Below, one piece after another: positions 29,941 through 44,000 of a stretch of DNA of 64,000 nucleotides (within the stretch, counting starts at the first letter, position 1; every line of letters begins with the position of its first letter). Origin of the DNA: Polytrichum commune (Eukaryota > Streptophyta > Polytrichopsida > Polytrichales > Polytrichaceae). Location: contig OX485804.1 of assembly GCA_950295325.1 (NCBI GenBank), positions 45,064,429 through 45,128,428 of the forward strand, in the 5' to 3' direction. The translations under genes were made by a program, and so were the position numbers. The notes beneath the pieces were generated by a model. The model saw nothing but the letters and a program-made list of their open reading frames with translations. It was not told where the DNA came from and made no database searches.

Positions 29941-31684
29941 AAGACACAACATCATAGACAGGCTTTTTGCCACACAGACAGCGGCCGTCAAGGGCTGCAA
30001 GCCGAGTAAGTGGCGTCTACATTGCTTGATTGTAGAGAGGTTGGGAGGGAGGAGGCCGGGGCAGGGCAGGGGAGGCGTCAGCTGATCGGAGGGGAGGCTC
30101 AGCTCCGCCAATTTGTGACGGTAATCCTCTGATGGGGGTGGGAGGGGGGCTGTCTATGTGAGTGAGGGCTGTGTGGTGGCTATGTGTGTGTTTTGGGTCG
30201 TGGGTTATGGGTTATTGGTGGGTGTGGTTTTTGGTTTGTGGGAGGTTTGGGGTGTTTAGTTTGGTGATCAGGATTAGTGTTTTTGTGGGTTTGTGGGTTT
30301 GGGGATGTGGGGTGCATGGAGCTGGGGAATGGTGTTGAGGTTGAGGTTGGGGAGTTAGTACAAACAAGAGGTGGTGATGGGCTGAATCGCTGTTTGTATG
30401 GGTAATCATCATGGTGGGGACTGGGGGGGGGGGGGGAGTGAGGTGGTGATGCTCCTTTGTTGCGGAGAGTGGGAGCACTGTTTACGTACTGTTTTGGGGT
30501 TGCGTGCTTGCGGGGGCGCCATTCGGTATTGGTGTGAGGGGAAACGATGGTGTGAGGTGCTTGGGGCTTGGTTTGGTTTGGTATGGAAGGTGTCTGGGTA
30601 TGATGGCCGCAGAAGGGCATGTGTAGGAGGTGAAAGAAGAGGCAGGGCATAGGTGGGTTGACCGAGAAACCACCATGAGCTGAACTGGTAAATGGCATAG
30701 GGGAGGGGATTGCTTCGAAACCGGGAAGCAATGTAACACTCGCTCTGGTGGCAGCGGGGTTAAGTGAATGCGTTTAGGTTTTGTGTTGTCACCTCCAATT
30801 CCCACAGGCGGGGTTCTCAAGGGAGGAGGAGGAGAAATAGTGGGTGCGAGTTTGGGTTTCGGTGTGGTTTTGCGCAGCTGTGAGAGGTTAAGGAGTTCAC
30901 ATACATAAGTATATGCGGTGCATTTGGCGCTGGATGGGTTTGGTTGTGGGAGGAAGGGTCGTAGTATTCTAGGTTCTTATGATGAGCAACATGCCACATG
31001 TCTGGGGTGGAAGGAAATTTGGGGTGGAGAATAAGAATAAGAATAAGAATAAGAATAAGCATATGAAGCGATGATGATGATTTGTGATGGTTCGTTTCAT
31101 CTTCGCTTGTGGCATGATGCCTATGTGGGTATAATGAGCTCTTCTCTGTTTGATGTACACACGTTGTGACGTAGTGGGGTCTGTGACATAGTGGTGTTGA
31201 GGCAGAGAGCATGTGCTCAGGCAGTCATTGCTATCTGTTGTGAAGAAGCTCTTTGATCGCTTGAATTTGGTGGTGTATTTGGTGGTGTATGCGTAAGTCT
31301 TCTGATGATGTGTCTTGTGTGTCTGGGTGTGCAGGTGCAGATGTCTGTGTGACTTGGTAGAAAGTCTGAGAGCTCTTTAGTGTGTCTGCCAAGCATCATC
31401 ATCATCATCATCACTGTTAGCTTCACTTCTTCTTCTTCTCCTTCTCCTTCTCCTCCTCCTCCTCCTCCTACTCTGCGCAATCGTCGTCGGGGCATTCTTC
31501 CTTGTAGAGAAACCCTGCATTCAGGACAGAGTGTCTCGAGGTTGAACAATCGTCGCGGCTGATTGGAGGAGCGCTCATTTAGAGGTTCACTTGGTTGGTA
31601 GGGCGCGCCCCTAACGTCAACCCCAAGGTGGTATCCCAGTCTAGCACGCTGGCGAACGCAAAGCAGCACGCCAAAGAGAAGGAG
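29941..31684 (+). other. TFIIA-L leader region with microsatellites
   Basis: No domain-bearing frame was found. The stretch is GT-rich on the plus strand and has a 14-G tract at 30423-30436, a GAATAA repeat at 31027-31057, a CAT trinucleotide run near 31396-31410 and CTT/CTC runs at 31427-31470. The minus-strand open frames of up to 183 codons are low-complexity Pro/His/Ser products of these repeats. A spliced 5' UTR is the simplest reading. Confidence 0.5.
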
Positions 31685-34600
31685 ATGGCAACTAGTGTAA
31701 CAAATGTTTATCTGCACGTGGTGGAGGATGTGATTCACAATGTGCGCACAGATTTCCAGAGTGAGGGAGTAGAAGATAATGTACTGAACGAGCTGCAGGC
31801 AGTAAGAAAATACTCCTTACCTCCTCGTGCGACGCTCCCTTCAGCGTGTTTCTCCTCATGATGAATTGTATGTTTCCTGTAGGGGCCTTGTTTAAGCAGT
31901 TCACTTGTGAGCTCATTTTTGTGCAGAATCTTTTGCTTCTCCACCCTCTTTTCTGCATCCCTTACTTGGCACCCTTGCTTCCATAGCCTTATTATATTAT
32001 ACAGGATCCTGACTGCCTTCTTTGTCATCATACGATTTTGAGGGTGGGTTATTCTATATATTCATGGCGAGGAAGCGAGCAGGTTGTAAAAGCATGCACA
32101 TGAGTCAACCTCGGTCTGTATGATGCAATGATCTTACAGTCGACATGAACTGGTTCCTTAGTGCTTTGAGTGTGTGGGAATATCGGTGATGGGGATTTTG
32201 TCAATAGTATCTGTAAGCTCTCCTGTTGCATAAAGGGCTCTGTTCTGTCATTCACATTCCTCTGTGGGACTTGTTCCTGGTTAGTCGTCAGATGATCACA
32301 ACAGGGGAATTGGGCTGGTTGAGAGGTTGACGGTTTAGTAGGGACAAGTGTTCATTATTAGGCCTGAAGGAAAGATTTGCTAAACCTTCACAGCTCTGGT
32401 TTAGTGCTGGATTGATACCTGCTTTGTTTAGAGTCATCCTTAGATAAGTATGGTCATTGGCTTACACATGAGCCAAACTGCAGACACGACTCCAGAATGT
32501 ACTTAGTCTGGATGATGCAATGATCTCACAGTTGGGAAGAACTGGTTGCAGAATGGTTTGGTGGATTGGTGTATTAACTACCAGAAGACTGTTACATCAT
32601 CTGCAACTTTCTGTGTTGGTTACAGGGCTGTGTTTGTTCTGTCACCTATCTTCTTCCATAGGTTGATTCCGTTTAGTTGTCATATGATCATGCCAGGTAT
32701 ATTTGAGCGGTTGAAGGTCTAGTAAGGACGAGTTGTCAGTATCAGGCCTCAATCATGGGGTATGCGAATCCTAATAGCTTTAAGTTATAAGTCTGATTGT
32801 CCAATTCTGAATTCAAAATGTGTTGTGTCATGTCAGCTTTGGGAGCTCAAGATGATGCAATCAGGTGCCATTAAGGAAGGCTCCGTGCACGAATCCCCTG
32901 CTATCTCGGCACCCAAACAAGTTACACAAGCGCCGGCTACTCCTGTACACGATCTGAACGTACCATATGAAGCGACTGAGGAGTATGATAACCCGTCCAA
33001 CATGGCCTATCCCCAGGTACTAAATCAGCGGATTCCCCATTCTTGTGAAACAGTTTTGTTTATCACTTGGTGGTTTCCACTGGTGTTTGTATTCCACATA
33101 ATACCTCTAGCACTTGTCGAGCTTCTCATAGAACTTTGATCCAGTGTGGTTCAGTATCCTTGTTGCAGATGCTAATCTCATTTGGAGGATGTCTCCACCT
33201 TTTGCAGATGCCTGCAGTAAACAGCGATCGGCAGCCTGTAATGTTCCAGTACATGCCTCCAGGCCCTAGTGAAGAAGGTCTGCCGAATTCGGGCCCACAT
33301 CATGATGCCAAGCTGGGAAGTGGAAGGCCAAGCCCTTACATGGTGGTTCTCTATTGACTTGGACTTTGCTTTTATTTGTTGCTTGAGCTGTTGATTAGCA
33401 CTGGGAAAAGGAGATGGCTTAATAATGTGGGTTCTGGGGAGCAGGTCCTGCACAGAGATGTATTATCTTAAATATATTGTTGAGGACATTAATGGGGATC
33501 GTTGGTGGATGGATGATACCATATATCTGTGCGGTCTCATCTGGTTGTAGGGTTTATTGAGTTACCCTTCTGTATATTCTCAATGATGAAAATTCTAGTT
33601 GTTTGCAAATACCTTGAGACTTTGTGGGTAACAGAGTGTGGGTGTAAGTTGTTGCAATATTGACTTCCCTAGTTCTTTCAGTGAAGCAGCATGAGTTATG
33701 AGGTTGAGGTTTAGCCATGGTTCTCTTTAGATAGTCAGTGATGAAAGTTCAGGTCTGGGTGTGGAACCAAAGGCTTTTTTCTAATAGTTCATTCTGTGTG
33801 TTACAGCAGCAGCCATCACCCTGGATGAATCAAAAACATCGCGGAGGAGTGGAACTCAATATGAATGAAAGTGAGTTGCATTGCTGTCAGTAAAGATGTA
33901 ATGGTGCAACTCTCATGTATGTCAAAATACAGACCACCATTTTACATCGAGCAACTTTATCACAAGTTGGTCAAAATTGCCGCTGCTGTGAGCCTGTGTA
34001 GCATGAGCTGGGTACTTGCATGCTTTAGTTTGGAAGACGGGAGTTGCTCGTCATCAAGACAAGAATCATGTTGATTGGGTATATTTTAAGAGTGAACCGT
34101 GCAGGTCCTGTTGTATGATGAAGTGGTTAGTGCTGCAATGCATTTTATGGAATTTTAGTTTCTAGCTTCTGGAGAGACCATGTGAAACCTTCGTGGACCC
34201 AACTTGGGCCCTCTTATTTGTTTATCTACAATAGTTTGTGTTATATTCTCAGTTCCTGCTTGAAACCTCTTGCCACAGCTTATGAGGAAAGGGAGGATGG
34301 AGATAATGGTATCACACAGCTACCCATCACAGCACAGGCACCACCTCCAATAACAAAGGTTCAACACTGCACCCAGACTTCCATTTGTAAATCATGGTCA
34401 CACTCCTTGTAATTCCTCTCTAGGATTCCTTGTGATTATGTTATAGCTGTAAAGTCCTCAATAACTGTACGGTTTGTTCCTCACGGTCTAGGTATCTAGA
34501 AGCTCATAGAAATTGATATTTTCCAACTGAAGAGTTTTAAGTGTGATGGTTCTGGCAACGATCCTGTCACACTGAAGTTATTTCCACATAAGTTTGACAA

Positions 34601-36890
34601 TGATTATAAAAATGGGGTTCATCCTTGTTATAGTTGACTCTGTTTTCAGGAGGTTTCAAGCGTTGTCTCACATTTTTTGGGTTTCTTGAACAGGACTTCC
34701 TTACCATGTCCACAGGCAAGAGAAAACATGATGAAATAGCCTCTACTTTCTACATTCCTCAACGAGATGGGGCTGCAGATATTGAGTTGTGCACTTCAGC
34801 GATTGACATGTCTTCTGATTTGGTTAGTGAATCTCCTTCAGATATGAGTTGTCGTGGACGTCATTTTTTTTTAATTTTTTTAAAAATAAATTGTTTTTTC
34901 GTTGCTTGTTTAGTGCCCATCAGTGTCAAGCGCTTGTTTTACTCGTGTTTGATGTGAATGATACCACCAACAGTTGTGAGTTTTTTTGTGTATACAGAAC
35001 CTATTTTTCAAAGCATAATGTTTGTGTACATTTTGTAGATAGTTCCAGTGAGATGTTTAATAGATTACATAATTTGTTGGATACTTGAGTACTCTTCTGT
35101 GGTAGGGGATATGTAAGCTTTGCTTGGCTTTTTAGCATGATAGGGCTGTAAACCTGCAGACTTTTACAGTGGGGAAGTTGCCTTGCAGGGTCTTGTTCAT
35201 GTTTTTTTGCTGCTTCAATAGATTGCTGTGTGAAACAAGTGAGCATCTGGATGTCTTTTACTAATAACAGTCCCAGAAAATTATCAGAGTTATCATTCTG
35301 TGCTTTAATGGAGGTTGTTATACATTTCAATATCCAGGATGCTGAAGCAATTGGAAGCTGGGATACATTGAGGGTTGCTGGTAGGAGTGAAGATGTGCAG
35401 TTGCAGCTGCAACAGAGACTGGATGCTGATGTGGCTCTTGCACGTCTCATAAATGCTAGGGGTTTGCTCGGCTTGTCTACGGTCCCACAGCTGGATGGTA
35501 TTGATGACGATTATGATGATGTGAGTTGCCAACAGTTCATGAAGTAAAAAATTGTTTGTTGTTACTGAAAACTTTCGCGCTTGTATAGGAATGTTCAGTA
35601 TGTTTGTAACTTTGATGCCGTATTTGGAGACTTCAGTAGTTAGGCTCTTTGAAGTCACCTAGAGATTGTGATCTGTAATTGAAATCCAAAGAGGTTCAAT
35701 GTTCTAGTTGCACTCGTTGTTTAAAACACGTGTTCATTTGTATACCTTGTCTTGCTGCTATTTGTGTTAGGCTGTTGCGGAGGAGGACTACAATGAACCT
35801 GGGGAAGATGGTAAGGATACTCTTTCTGTCTTTGTTAGACCTTGTGTGTAGAAACCTTGGAACAACTCCTTGCCCTCAGATCAGTGCTGATCCTGTCCTT
35901 TAGAGGATTCGAATTTCCACTCTGCCATGTTGTTAAGGAGCAGGTTGTGTACAGATACTTTTACAGATCAGCCATTCTCATCTTTGTGGTATATTGGGAA
36001 ACCCATATGAAAAGGAGTTGGGTGAACGATTGAACATCCTAACAATATGTTTGGAATGTGGAGGGCAGATGCTCAGCAAGTGAATGACGCTGCTGCCAAG
36101 CCTGTCAAGAAAGTAGAGCCAACAGAATCCGAGGATGAAGAGCCACCACTGTGTGAAGACGATGATGATGATGATTTAGATGAAAATGAGCCAGGCGATG
36201 AAGAGCCAAAGACCAATCACCTAGTGCTTGCGCAATTTGATAAGGTCTGAATACTTTCTATTTGTTATGACAGAGATATAAACCTCTATACACTTTGATG
36301 TCCCATACCAAATTTTTTGTTCCCTACACATCTAAGGTTCATGGAGACTTGTTCAGGTTGTGCTTTGTAATAAGCAGTGTGGTTGAAGATGTGAGCATGC
36401 ATGTATGTGTCCTTGAGGCAGTAGCTTCAATTTTATTCTAAATGACGTCAATAAAGTTGATGTCCAATGGTTGTGAGCAGGTTACCAGATCAAAGAACAA
36501 ATGGAAGTGCACTCTTAAGGATGGCATCATGCATTTAAATAATCGCGACATACTTTTTGTGAAGGTAAATTGTAACCCTGATTGCTGTTGCAAAATGGAT
36601 GCATATCTGCATGGCCTGTAGGTCACGTCAGGCTGTATGTATGTGAGCTTGCTTTCAAAATCCATTAAGTGGAAACCAAGCTGGTATATATATCTGGCAG
36701 GGTACATGGTACCCAACAGGAAAGGAATGGAAGTTATATAACTGTGTTGTGGTTTTAATTATTCTTTGTCACTTGATTGTCAGTGAGGATAGGTTGAGCT
36801 TCACTCAAATGTCCAGGCTGATTATATACGACCTCCTGATGTGTCCTCTGATGTGTGTCTTGGCAGGCAACTGGTGAATTTGAGTTTTGA
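31685..36890 (+). CDS. TFIIA-L: Transcription factor IIA large subunit (TFIIA alpha/beta precursor)
   Basis: Eleven exons join in frame: 31685-31801, 32837-33016, 33208-33342, 33807-33870, 34279-34358, 34694-34822, 35338-35520, 35771-35810, 36069-36244, 36481-36564, 36867-36890, giving 403 residues (Arabidopsis has about 375). The N-terminal four-helix part is clear (VYLHVVEDVIHNVR, LKMMQSGAI), followed by HDLNVPYEATEEY and RPSPYM, as in plant TFIIA-L. A linker with SGKRK-like STGKRKHDE and PQRDGA comes next, then a Gln-rich segment and VPQLDG, an acidic run of Asp, and the conserved C-terminal beta-barrel (HLVLAQFDKVTRSKNKWKCT, then LKDGIMHLNNRDILF). The C-terminus ATGEFEF is typical. TFIIA binds and stabilises TBP on TATA DNA. 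The start follows family convention (MATS). The last exon is only 24 bases. Intron 1 contains an old tandem duplication. Confidence 0.93.
32090..32755. repeat. Diverged tandem duplication in TFIIA-L intron 1
   Basis: Segments 32090-32370 and 32455-32755 share CACATGAGYCAA, GATGATGCAATGATCT, ACAG, AACTGGTT, GGGCTSTGTT, GTCATATGATCA-like and AGTAAGGACGAG or AGTAGGGACAAG, AGGCCT in the same order. They are diverged, so the duplication is old. Confidence 0.6.
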
Positions 36891-38051
36891 AGTATACGTA
36901 TTGGATGTTTCTTGCTAGAGTTAGTCACAGACACCTCGGTACTCTGGCTGGCAAGCCATTATCAACACTTAGTGCACATTCCTACTGTGGAGCAACTCAT
37001 CTCATGTCATCAACATTGAGGCCTGAAATAGCCATTATGAAGCTCTGGTTTCAAATTTATTGAAATTGGAGTGTGTGTGTACTTTTCCACGGAATATATA
37101 CATTGAGATGGGCACTGTGAAACTGTCTTCCGTACAGATGTTCATGGAAGCGCGTAGAGCATGGGCCGCATCCTACATCCTTGTAGAGTGTAGCACTGAC
37201 TATGGCGTGTACTTGTTGTCACCTGTTTTCATCTCTTGTAAGATTTAATAGGTGTGCAAGCAATTTGCAGAGACACCTGGCGTTTTTCCAATTGCAGGAA
37301 TGTCAATGCCAGTCAGTGTTCCTGATTCTATAAACATGGAAGTGTTGGAGACATTTTTCGTCATAGCCTCCAGATTTGCATGATCCTGATAATTTCAATT
37401 TGCGTTTCTTGCCTTTAGTTTGGTGATACGAAGGATCTAATGGAATATGCAAGAAGGCTCAAGTGTCATTGAATGGAAGAGACAAAGTGGTAACCAGGTG
37501 AGTATTCACAAGTGTCAAGGCCAGATGACTAAAATATACCACAGTAAGGACCATGGTAAGAAAAGCTTTCTGATTTGCTTTCAGATATTGCCCATCATCA
37601 ATGTAAGTGATGATGCCCTTACAATGCATTGTGCCTTCCTTTTGAAGGTTGAAGCAGTAGCACTAATTCTCATTTGATACTGCAGATAACCCTCTATAAT
37701 TCATGGAGATTATTGCTGCAGATAACCTTCTATGATACATGGAGATTCATTGTGGCGGGGGACCATTTCTGCTCACAAGGGCCCTGGAGTTCATTACCTA
37801 TCAATATCTAGGTAGAAGGTAGCTGGTACCAACTGTTGAGAGTGGTACATCCAGTACCCTCTTAGATATTGGGATGGAAGGAATCAACAACTTCAGGGGC
37901 CCCTGTGACCATGTCATTTGAATATGCCACAATTTTGATGAATTGATAACTTGCAAGGATTTTAAAGAGACTGATGGTAGGCCACTGTTCATGTCATCGC
38001 TAGCTAGACAGTTGATGATCCACTCCCTCTTGGTTGTACCATCATTCTTAG
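36891..38051. other. Region between TFIIA-L and gene X1
   Basis: TFIIA-L and X1 converge here. The stretch has no recognised gene. It includes a 34-bp tandem duplication at 37679-37748 (CTGCAGATAACC, then ATTCATGGAGATT-like) and the hairpin element at 37774-37907. The short open frames show no domain. Confidence 0.55.
37774..37907. mobile_element. Hairpin MITE, family M copy 1
   Basis: The left end CACAAGGGCCCTGGAGTTCA pairs with the right end CAACTTCAGGGGCCCCTGTG, and inner ATATCTAG..GGTAG pairs with CCTCTTAGATATT. The whole element of 134 bp can fold into a single hairpin. It lies in the 3' flank of gene X1. Confidence 0.8.
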
Positions 38052-41000
38052 TCACCTCCGCCGGGCTTGCGCCTTTGAGCTGCATCTGGTTCTGGTTCTG
38101 GTTTTGGTTCTAATATTCTGATAGTCTTCTGCCGTTTGAACATCCCACGCCACCTGCATTTGGTGAAATGCCACTGTGAGCATTATGATGTGTAAAGAAC
38201 AAGAGGCTATATCAACTTTTGGTCACTGGGCTCAAGACAGGTTTCCTTGGTGAAAGTGTTCAGTCTATTCTAGTGATAACGTAGCTCAACCCAACAGCAA
38301 CAGCGAACCTATGACCACCCAAAGCAATGGGTGGTTTTCATTCTAGAACGCAAATCTGGGATGTCCAAGGATCTCTCATTCATTGAAACTCTCATAAATC
38401 ACAGATCTTTGGACATCCTAGATTTGTGTTCTATGCCCACCCATTCATTTGGGTGGTCTTCAGATCGTAGTTGGTGCTACGTTGAACTACCTTACCCCAG
38501 GCCCTCAGTCCTAGGTTGTCCACTTTAGCACATGTTTACTTATGTGGTCAGTTCCCTGGATGCCCACAATTCCCTGTATGAGATTTCTCATGCTCAAGTG
38601 ATTCAAGCTCAGCTCCATCACGCCCTCAATATATAATCAATTCAATGTTCATCATGGACAACTGCTAAAAACATACCTTACATGTGCTTCAGTGGGCTCC
38701 GGAGTTCTGCACAATGCCAAGGCCGGTGTCAGAAACTTTAACTTCCAACCAACCTTCGAGTATAATTAACCATAACCACGGACTTCCCCGCATACTAACA
38801 GAAAGATGAGCTGAAATAGTGAAATGTAGTTGTCCAAGTTAATTTTGCAAGTCTGCAAAGATGAAATTGATGAGGTTCTCCACAAGGACCCTGAAGTTTA
38901 TCACCAAATCTGTCCCAAATCTGAAAATCTGGTAGATATTCACCATTCTCATCAATATGCTGCCATTTACCCAACCTAGATACTGGACAGAGGAGATGAG
39001 CTTCAAGGTCACTTACGGCATTAGATTTGGTGACCACCCATCATTCATTGCTGCTCCATCCGGGGAGAAAATTGATTGAACGGCGCCCAAGAATCTATCA
39101 CCAATTTGGCTGTTTGATTGTTTCGGTGTCCTAGGGCTGGGTGAAGGAGGAATGTCTCCCTTGTGTTGATCTGAGGAGGTTGCCAGAGAAATGTCTCTCT
39201 TCAGTTGATCTTGGGAAGCTGCCCGAGGAATGTCTCCATGGTCATGATATGCCAGAAGAGGATTGTTCCCAGAGTGATGATCTGTGGAGGTTGCAGGGGG
39301 TATGTCTCCAGCCTGATGATCTGAAGAGGCTGGAGGAGTAACGTCTTCGAAGTCTGGATCTGTCGCAGAAGGATTGCCTCCGAAGTGTTGTTGATATGGG
39401 TTGATTCCAGGAGCACTATCGCCAGTGCGATGATCTGGGGAGGCTGGAGGAGTAACGTCTTCGAAGTCTTGATCTGTCGCAAGAGGATTGCCTCCGAAGT
39501 GTTGTTGATATGGGTTGATTCCAGGAGCACTATCGCCAGTGCGATGATCTGGGGACGCTGGAGGAGTAACATCTTCGAAGTCTTGATCTGTCGCAGGAGG
39601 ATTGTCTCCGACGTGTTGATCTGGGGAGGCTGGCGGAGTAACGTCATCGGAGTCTTCATCTGTCCCAGGAGAACTGTCTCCAGCGTCATGATGTGTTGAA
39701 CGGGGATTGACTCTGAGGTGTTGATCTGGGGTCGTTGAAGGGGGAACGTCCCCGGGGTGATGAGCTGGGGAGGCTGGAGGAGTAACGTTATCGGAGTCTA
39801 CATCTGTCCCAGGAGAACTGTCTCTAGCGTCATGATCTGTTGAACGAGGATGGACTCTGAGGTGTTGATCTGGGCTGGTTGCAGGGGGAACGTCCCCGGG
39901 GTGATGATCTGGGGAGGCTGGATTAGTAATGTTATCGGAGTCTTCATCAGTCCCAGGAGAACTGTCTCCAGCGTCATAATCTGTTGAAAGAGGATTGACT
40001 GTGAGGTGTTGATCTGGGCTGGTTGCAGGGGGAACGTCCCCGGGGTGATGATCTGGGGAGGCTGGAGGAGTAATGTCTTCGGAGTCTTGATCTGTCGCAG
40101 GAGGGATGTCTCCCGGTAGTGGATACCGGGAGGTCGCAGGGGGAGCATCTCCGAGGGGCTGAGGTGGGGAGGTTGCATGGGAGATGTCTCCAGGGCGTTG
40201 ATCTGTGGCAGGATCATTTTTGTGCTGATCTGCGGAGGTTGCAGGATCACTCAACCTAGTACTGGCCAGAATTTCAGCTACTTCTGCTTCCAATTCTTCC
40301 TGAGCTTCCAGCTCTTTGAGTAGCCTTTTGTACCTGCAGTTTGTGCATGTCAATGTAAGCAATGTGATACGTAGAGAAATTGATACTGTTTATCAATTTT
40401 GGGTCATCAGTGGGGATGTAGATGTTCATAAATCAAGACACACAAGGGGCTCCAAATAAAGTGTACCAGTCCTCAAATGAATGATTATGGTACATGATGT
40501 TGATTCTTAGTTCAACTGTTGGTTTTGGATTTGTGTACCTCAAGTGGATCTTACACTTTGTCTAAGTAGTATGTAGATAAAAGTGTATCCTCCTATCTGG
40601 CATATATATACCAAGATCTTAGATATTGGAACAGATGTGACGAATCTAAACTAGGGCCCTGTGATACGAGTTAGGGTGAAGGTTTCCAGTCTATTTCACA
40701 CTGATATGTGTACTTAGGTGGCCCCATTCCAATTTATCGACATTCTACACTATTATAATTATTTATTATCACAGCAATAAACAACGATGATTTTTTTACC
40801 GTGGTTGCTAAATGGTTGAATAAAGATACTTTTTCAATTTTGACCCTAGGAAATTTGCATGCAACCTCTTGCCAAGGCAACCAAATTGCACATATCAGTG
40901 TACTGTAGTAATAGAAGATGTAATGTACTTACATAGCCATAATACTATGAAATCTGATCTGATGGTTGAGTAAAACACTGAATTCATAGACACAATGGAC

Positions 41001-44000
41001 ACATGTGCAGTATGAAACACTGCTCTAAGGAACATACCGCATCTTGGGTGATTCAAATAATTCTATTGGCACCAGAGACCGAGTAGATTTCACAAGCTCC
41101 TCAAACGTAGTGGGTCCCTGAGGAAGTTGTGCTCCTCCTGGCTCAGGACTGCATGCACATGTGGAGGAGTAAATAAGAAACATACCTATCTATATATATG
41201 CACATTAATGCTGATCATCATCAAGCCTTATAAAACAGGAACCTTTGAGCAAATTAACACCTGGGGACATATGCAGTAAAGTGGACAAAACCAACTTCAC
41301 CACACGTATCCCTAGGTGGTGTTATATGGAGAGGGAATTATCGCGTACGAGCGTACCTCTCATCCATCCAACATTAAAACTTGACTAAAAACTTGTGGCC
41401 GATTCATCTCAAATGACTTGGACTAGACCAAGTTGGGGTCTTTAAATTATTTCCCGTGTCAAAAACTAAAAACAGGAACTTCCAGGCTGCATTACTATTT
41501 CAGGGATTTTATGTTGTATGATTGAGAGGTACGCTCATATTCAATAATCCCCCCTCTCCATGTGTCCCTAGGTGGTATACATTTGCCAACAAGCTCTCTG
41601 TGCATGACCATGAGGTCCACACCTTAATCCATCCTGTATTCACAGACATGATACTAATCCTAACTTCAGGATATTGTCAGTTAGTTACTTGGTAAACCAG
41701 GGTAATTAATCTTTTGATCCCGAAACAAGTGTTATGATAATTTGTCACTTACAATTCGGATTGACGTAGTGCTATAACTCTTTAAGTTAGAATCTGGATT
41801 TTTACCAGGGTAAGTCTATTATCTTCTATGATGTTCAAATAACATGTTCGGCATTTGCAGTTAGAAAATAATATATATAGAAAAAAGATATAATGTAGTG
41901 CAATTCCCAATAGTAGATGACACAAAGTACTATAAACGGTGTTGCTCTCAGAATGTGAATTAGGTTGACCTAATGCCCTTTCTCAGACTCACAAAAAGGC
42001 CCTGAAGGTCATCACCACTGTCCAGTATCTGAAGTGGACATAGATGGTATCATTGGTGAAAGTATCATATTTACCTTCAGCCTAGATATTGAGAGAGAGG
42101 TGAAGAACTTTAGGATCCCTATGTCATGTAGTTTGAACAGATAACAGGCAATTTGGAATGGTGAAATATATGAGGTTCCCAAGTTATGATCATATGAAGT
42201 TTGCATAGATGATGAAATTCATGAGGTGGACATGAGCTTCTCATACACATACCCGAAAGTAAGTGCGCGCACTGCCCCTTCCTCTTGCTCCTTCCGTTTT
42301 ACGGTTGACCTTTTCTGCCTGCAAAATAATTAAAATAAACAACTATATGTGAGTGTCGATGTGGCAAGCATTGTGATCCTATTGAGAATTCTAGTGACAT
42401 GACATCAACTTTTGGTCACTAGGGATGCTGTACAAGAACTTTAGAAATCACAAAATCACCTTGCCTGACAACAGTTTCAAAGGGTGAAAACTTCCAATCT
42501 ATTCTAGGGATAGGAGAATCTGCGGCCCGCAGTAGATGTGAACTAGCCAGGCCATGGCACAAGGAACTGTGGACTAATATATATATATATATATATATAA
42601 AACAATACATAAATTTAAAATTTAATTTAATGTGGTTTATTAAAATGAAATGATCTAGAGTTTGCTGTGCGAAATCTCTTATGCTTATTTTAAGTAAATC
42701 TCGGCTTAAGACATCACATCCTCAAGGCATAATCTATTCATGTGCCCTCATGAAACACTGCTAAAAATCTACCTTGGTATTGGTGGAAATTCAATTGGCA
42801 CGGATCTGGATGACTCCCCAATAGCTTGCTGTCCAGGATGTTGGATCGCAGAAGCCTCTTCGACTTCCATCGGCTCCGGAGAACTAATTGGGAGTGCATG
42901 ACATGCCAAGGTCGATGTCAGAAACGTCACTACTAACAGGGAAGATTAAATTGAAATGATTGAATGTGGTTGCCCAAGGCCTCCACGAGTAATCCCCAGG
43001 TTTGATAATTTGTCCACTTTACCCCATGCTTCCTTATGTGGTAGATTGAATTGCCCAAAGCTCCTAGCTGTGTGAGATCTCTGATGCTTGAGTAATTAAC
43101 CTCAGATAATTTATCACGTCCTCAACATATAAATAAGTAAATCAATCACTTTTCCCCATGTTTCCCTTATGTGACTGAATTGCCCAAACCTCCTACACTG
43201 ATATGTGCAATTAGGTTGACCTGGCGACTAGGTTGACTCTTTACCCATGAGAATTACCTCGGGTCAAAATTATATCATAAAATTTTATAAATTTAATTAT
43301 TCATCCATATAGCAACCATATTAAAAAAGAAAAGAAAATTCATGAGTTTTGTGACCGCAGTTATACATATCCAAAACAGTGTGGAGTGTCGATAACTTAG
43401 CGTGGGTCAACCTAATTGCACATATCAGTGGATCTGTGTGAGATCTCTGATGCTTGAGTAATTACTGAGCTCAGCTAATTCAGATTCCATCAGGTCCTTA
43501 ACATATACATAAAATAAACGAATCATGTGCATAAATTAGTGAAACACAGGTCGAAGGAAATACATACGTCTCCCTGTCTGATTGAGTGTCCCATGAGGAG
43601 CTCAGATCCTCATCACTGGAGCTCAGATCCTCCTCAGACTCCCAATTGGGTGGCTCAAAGGGATGTTTGATCACAATATTGACCCATTTTCTGGCTCTGC
43701 ACATGCCAATTAGGCCGGTGTATATTAGAAACTTAAAGTATCCGCCAATCAACCCTTACAATTGACAATGACCATAAAACCCATTAGGGAACAGGAAATT
43801 TGGACTGAAATGTAGTTTCCCAGACTAATCATGCGGGTCTGCAAAGTAGATCAAATTGTTAATATTAAGGTAGAGTCACATCATGAGCTTCTCATAATTC
43901 ACTTACTGCTTTGGCAGCTTCGACATTGTACCAAGGCTGTTTGGATTCCTTCGTGACTGACCTTGGTATCCTGAATCCGCGCATAATTACAACAAGTATC

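Noticed and set aside
30180-31738. Minus-strand frames of 112-183 codons rich in Pro, His and Ser
   Set aside because: They run through microsatellites and GT-rich leader sequence, have no domain, and overlap the TFIIA-L leader.
39201-40250. Alternative minus-strand frames of 150-162 codons (LLRQIKTSKTLLLQPPQI-type repeats) over the X1 exon
   Set aside because: They are out-of-frame readings of the Asp/Pro repeat. Only the 449-codon frame continues through correct splice phases.
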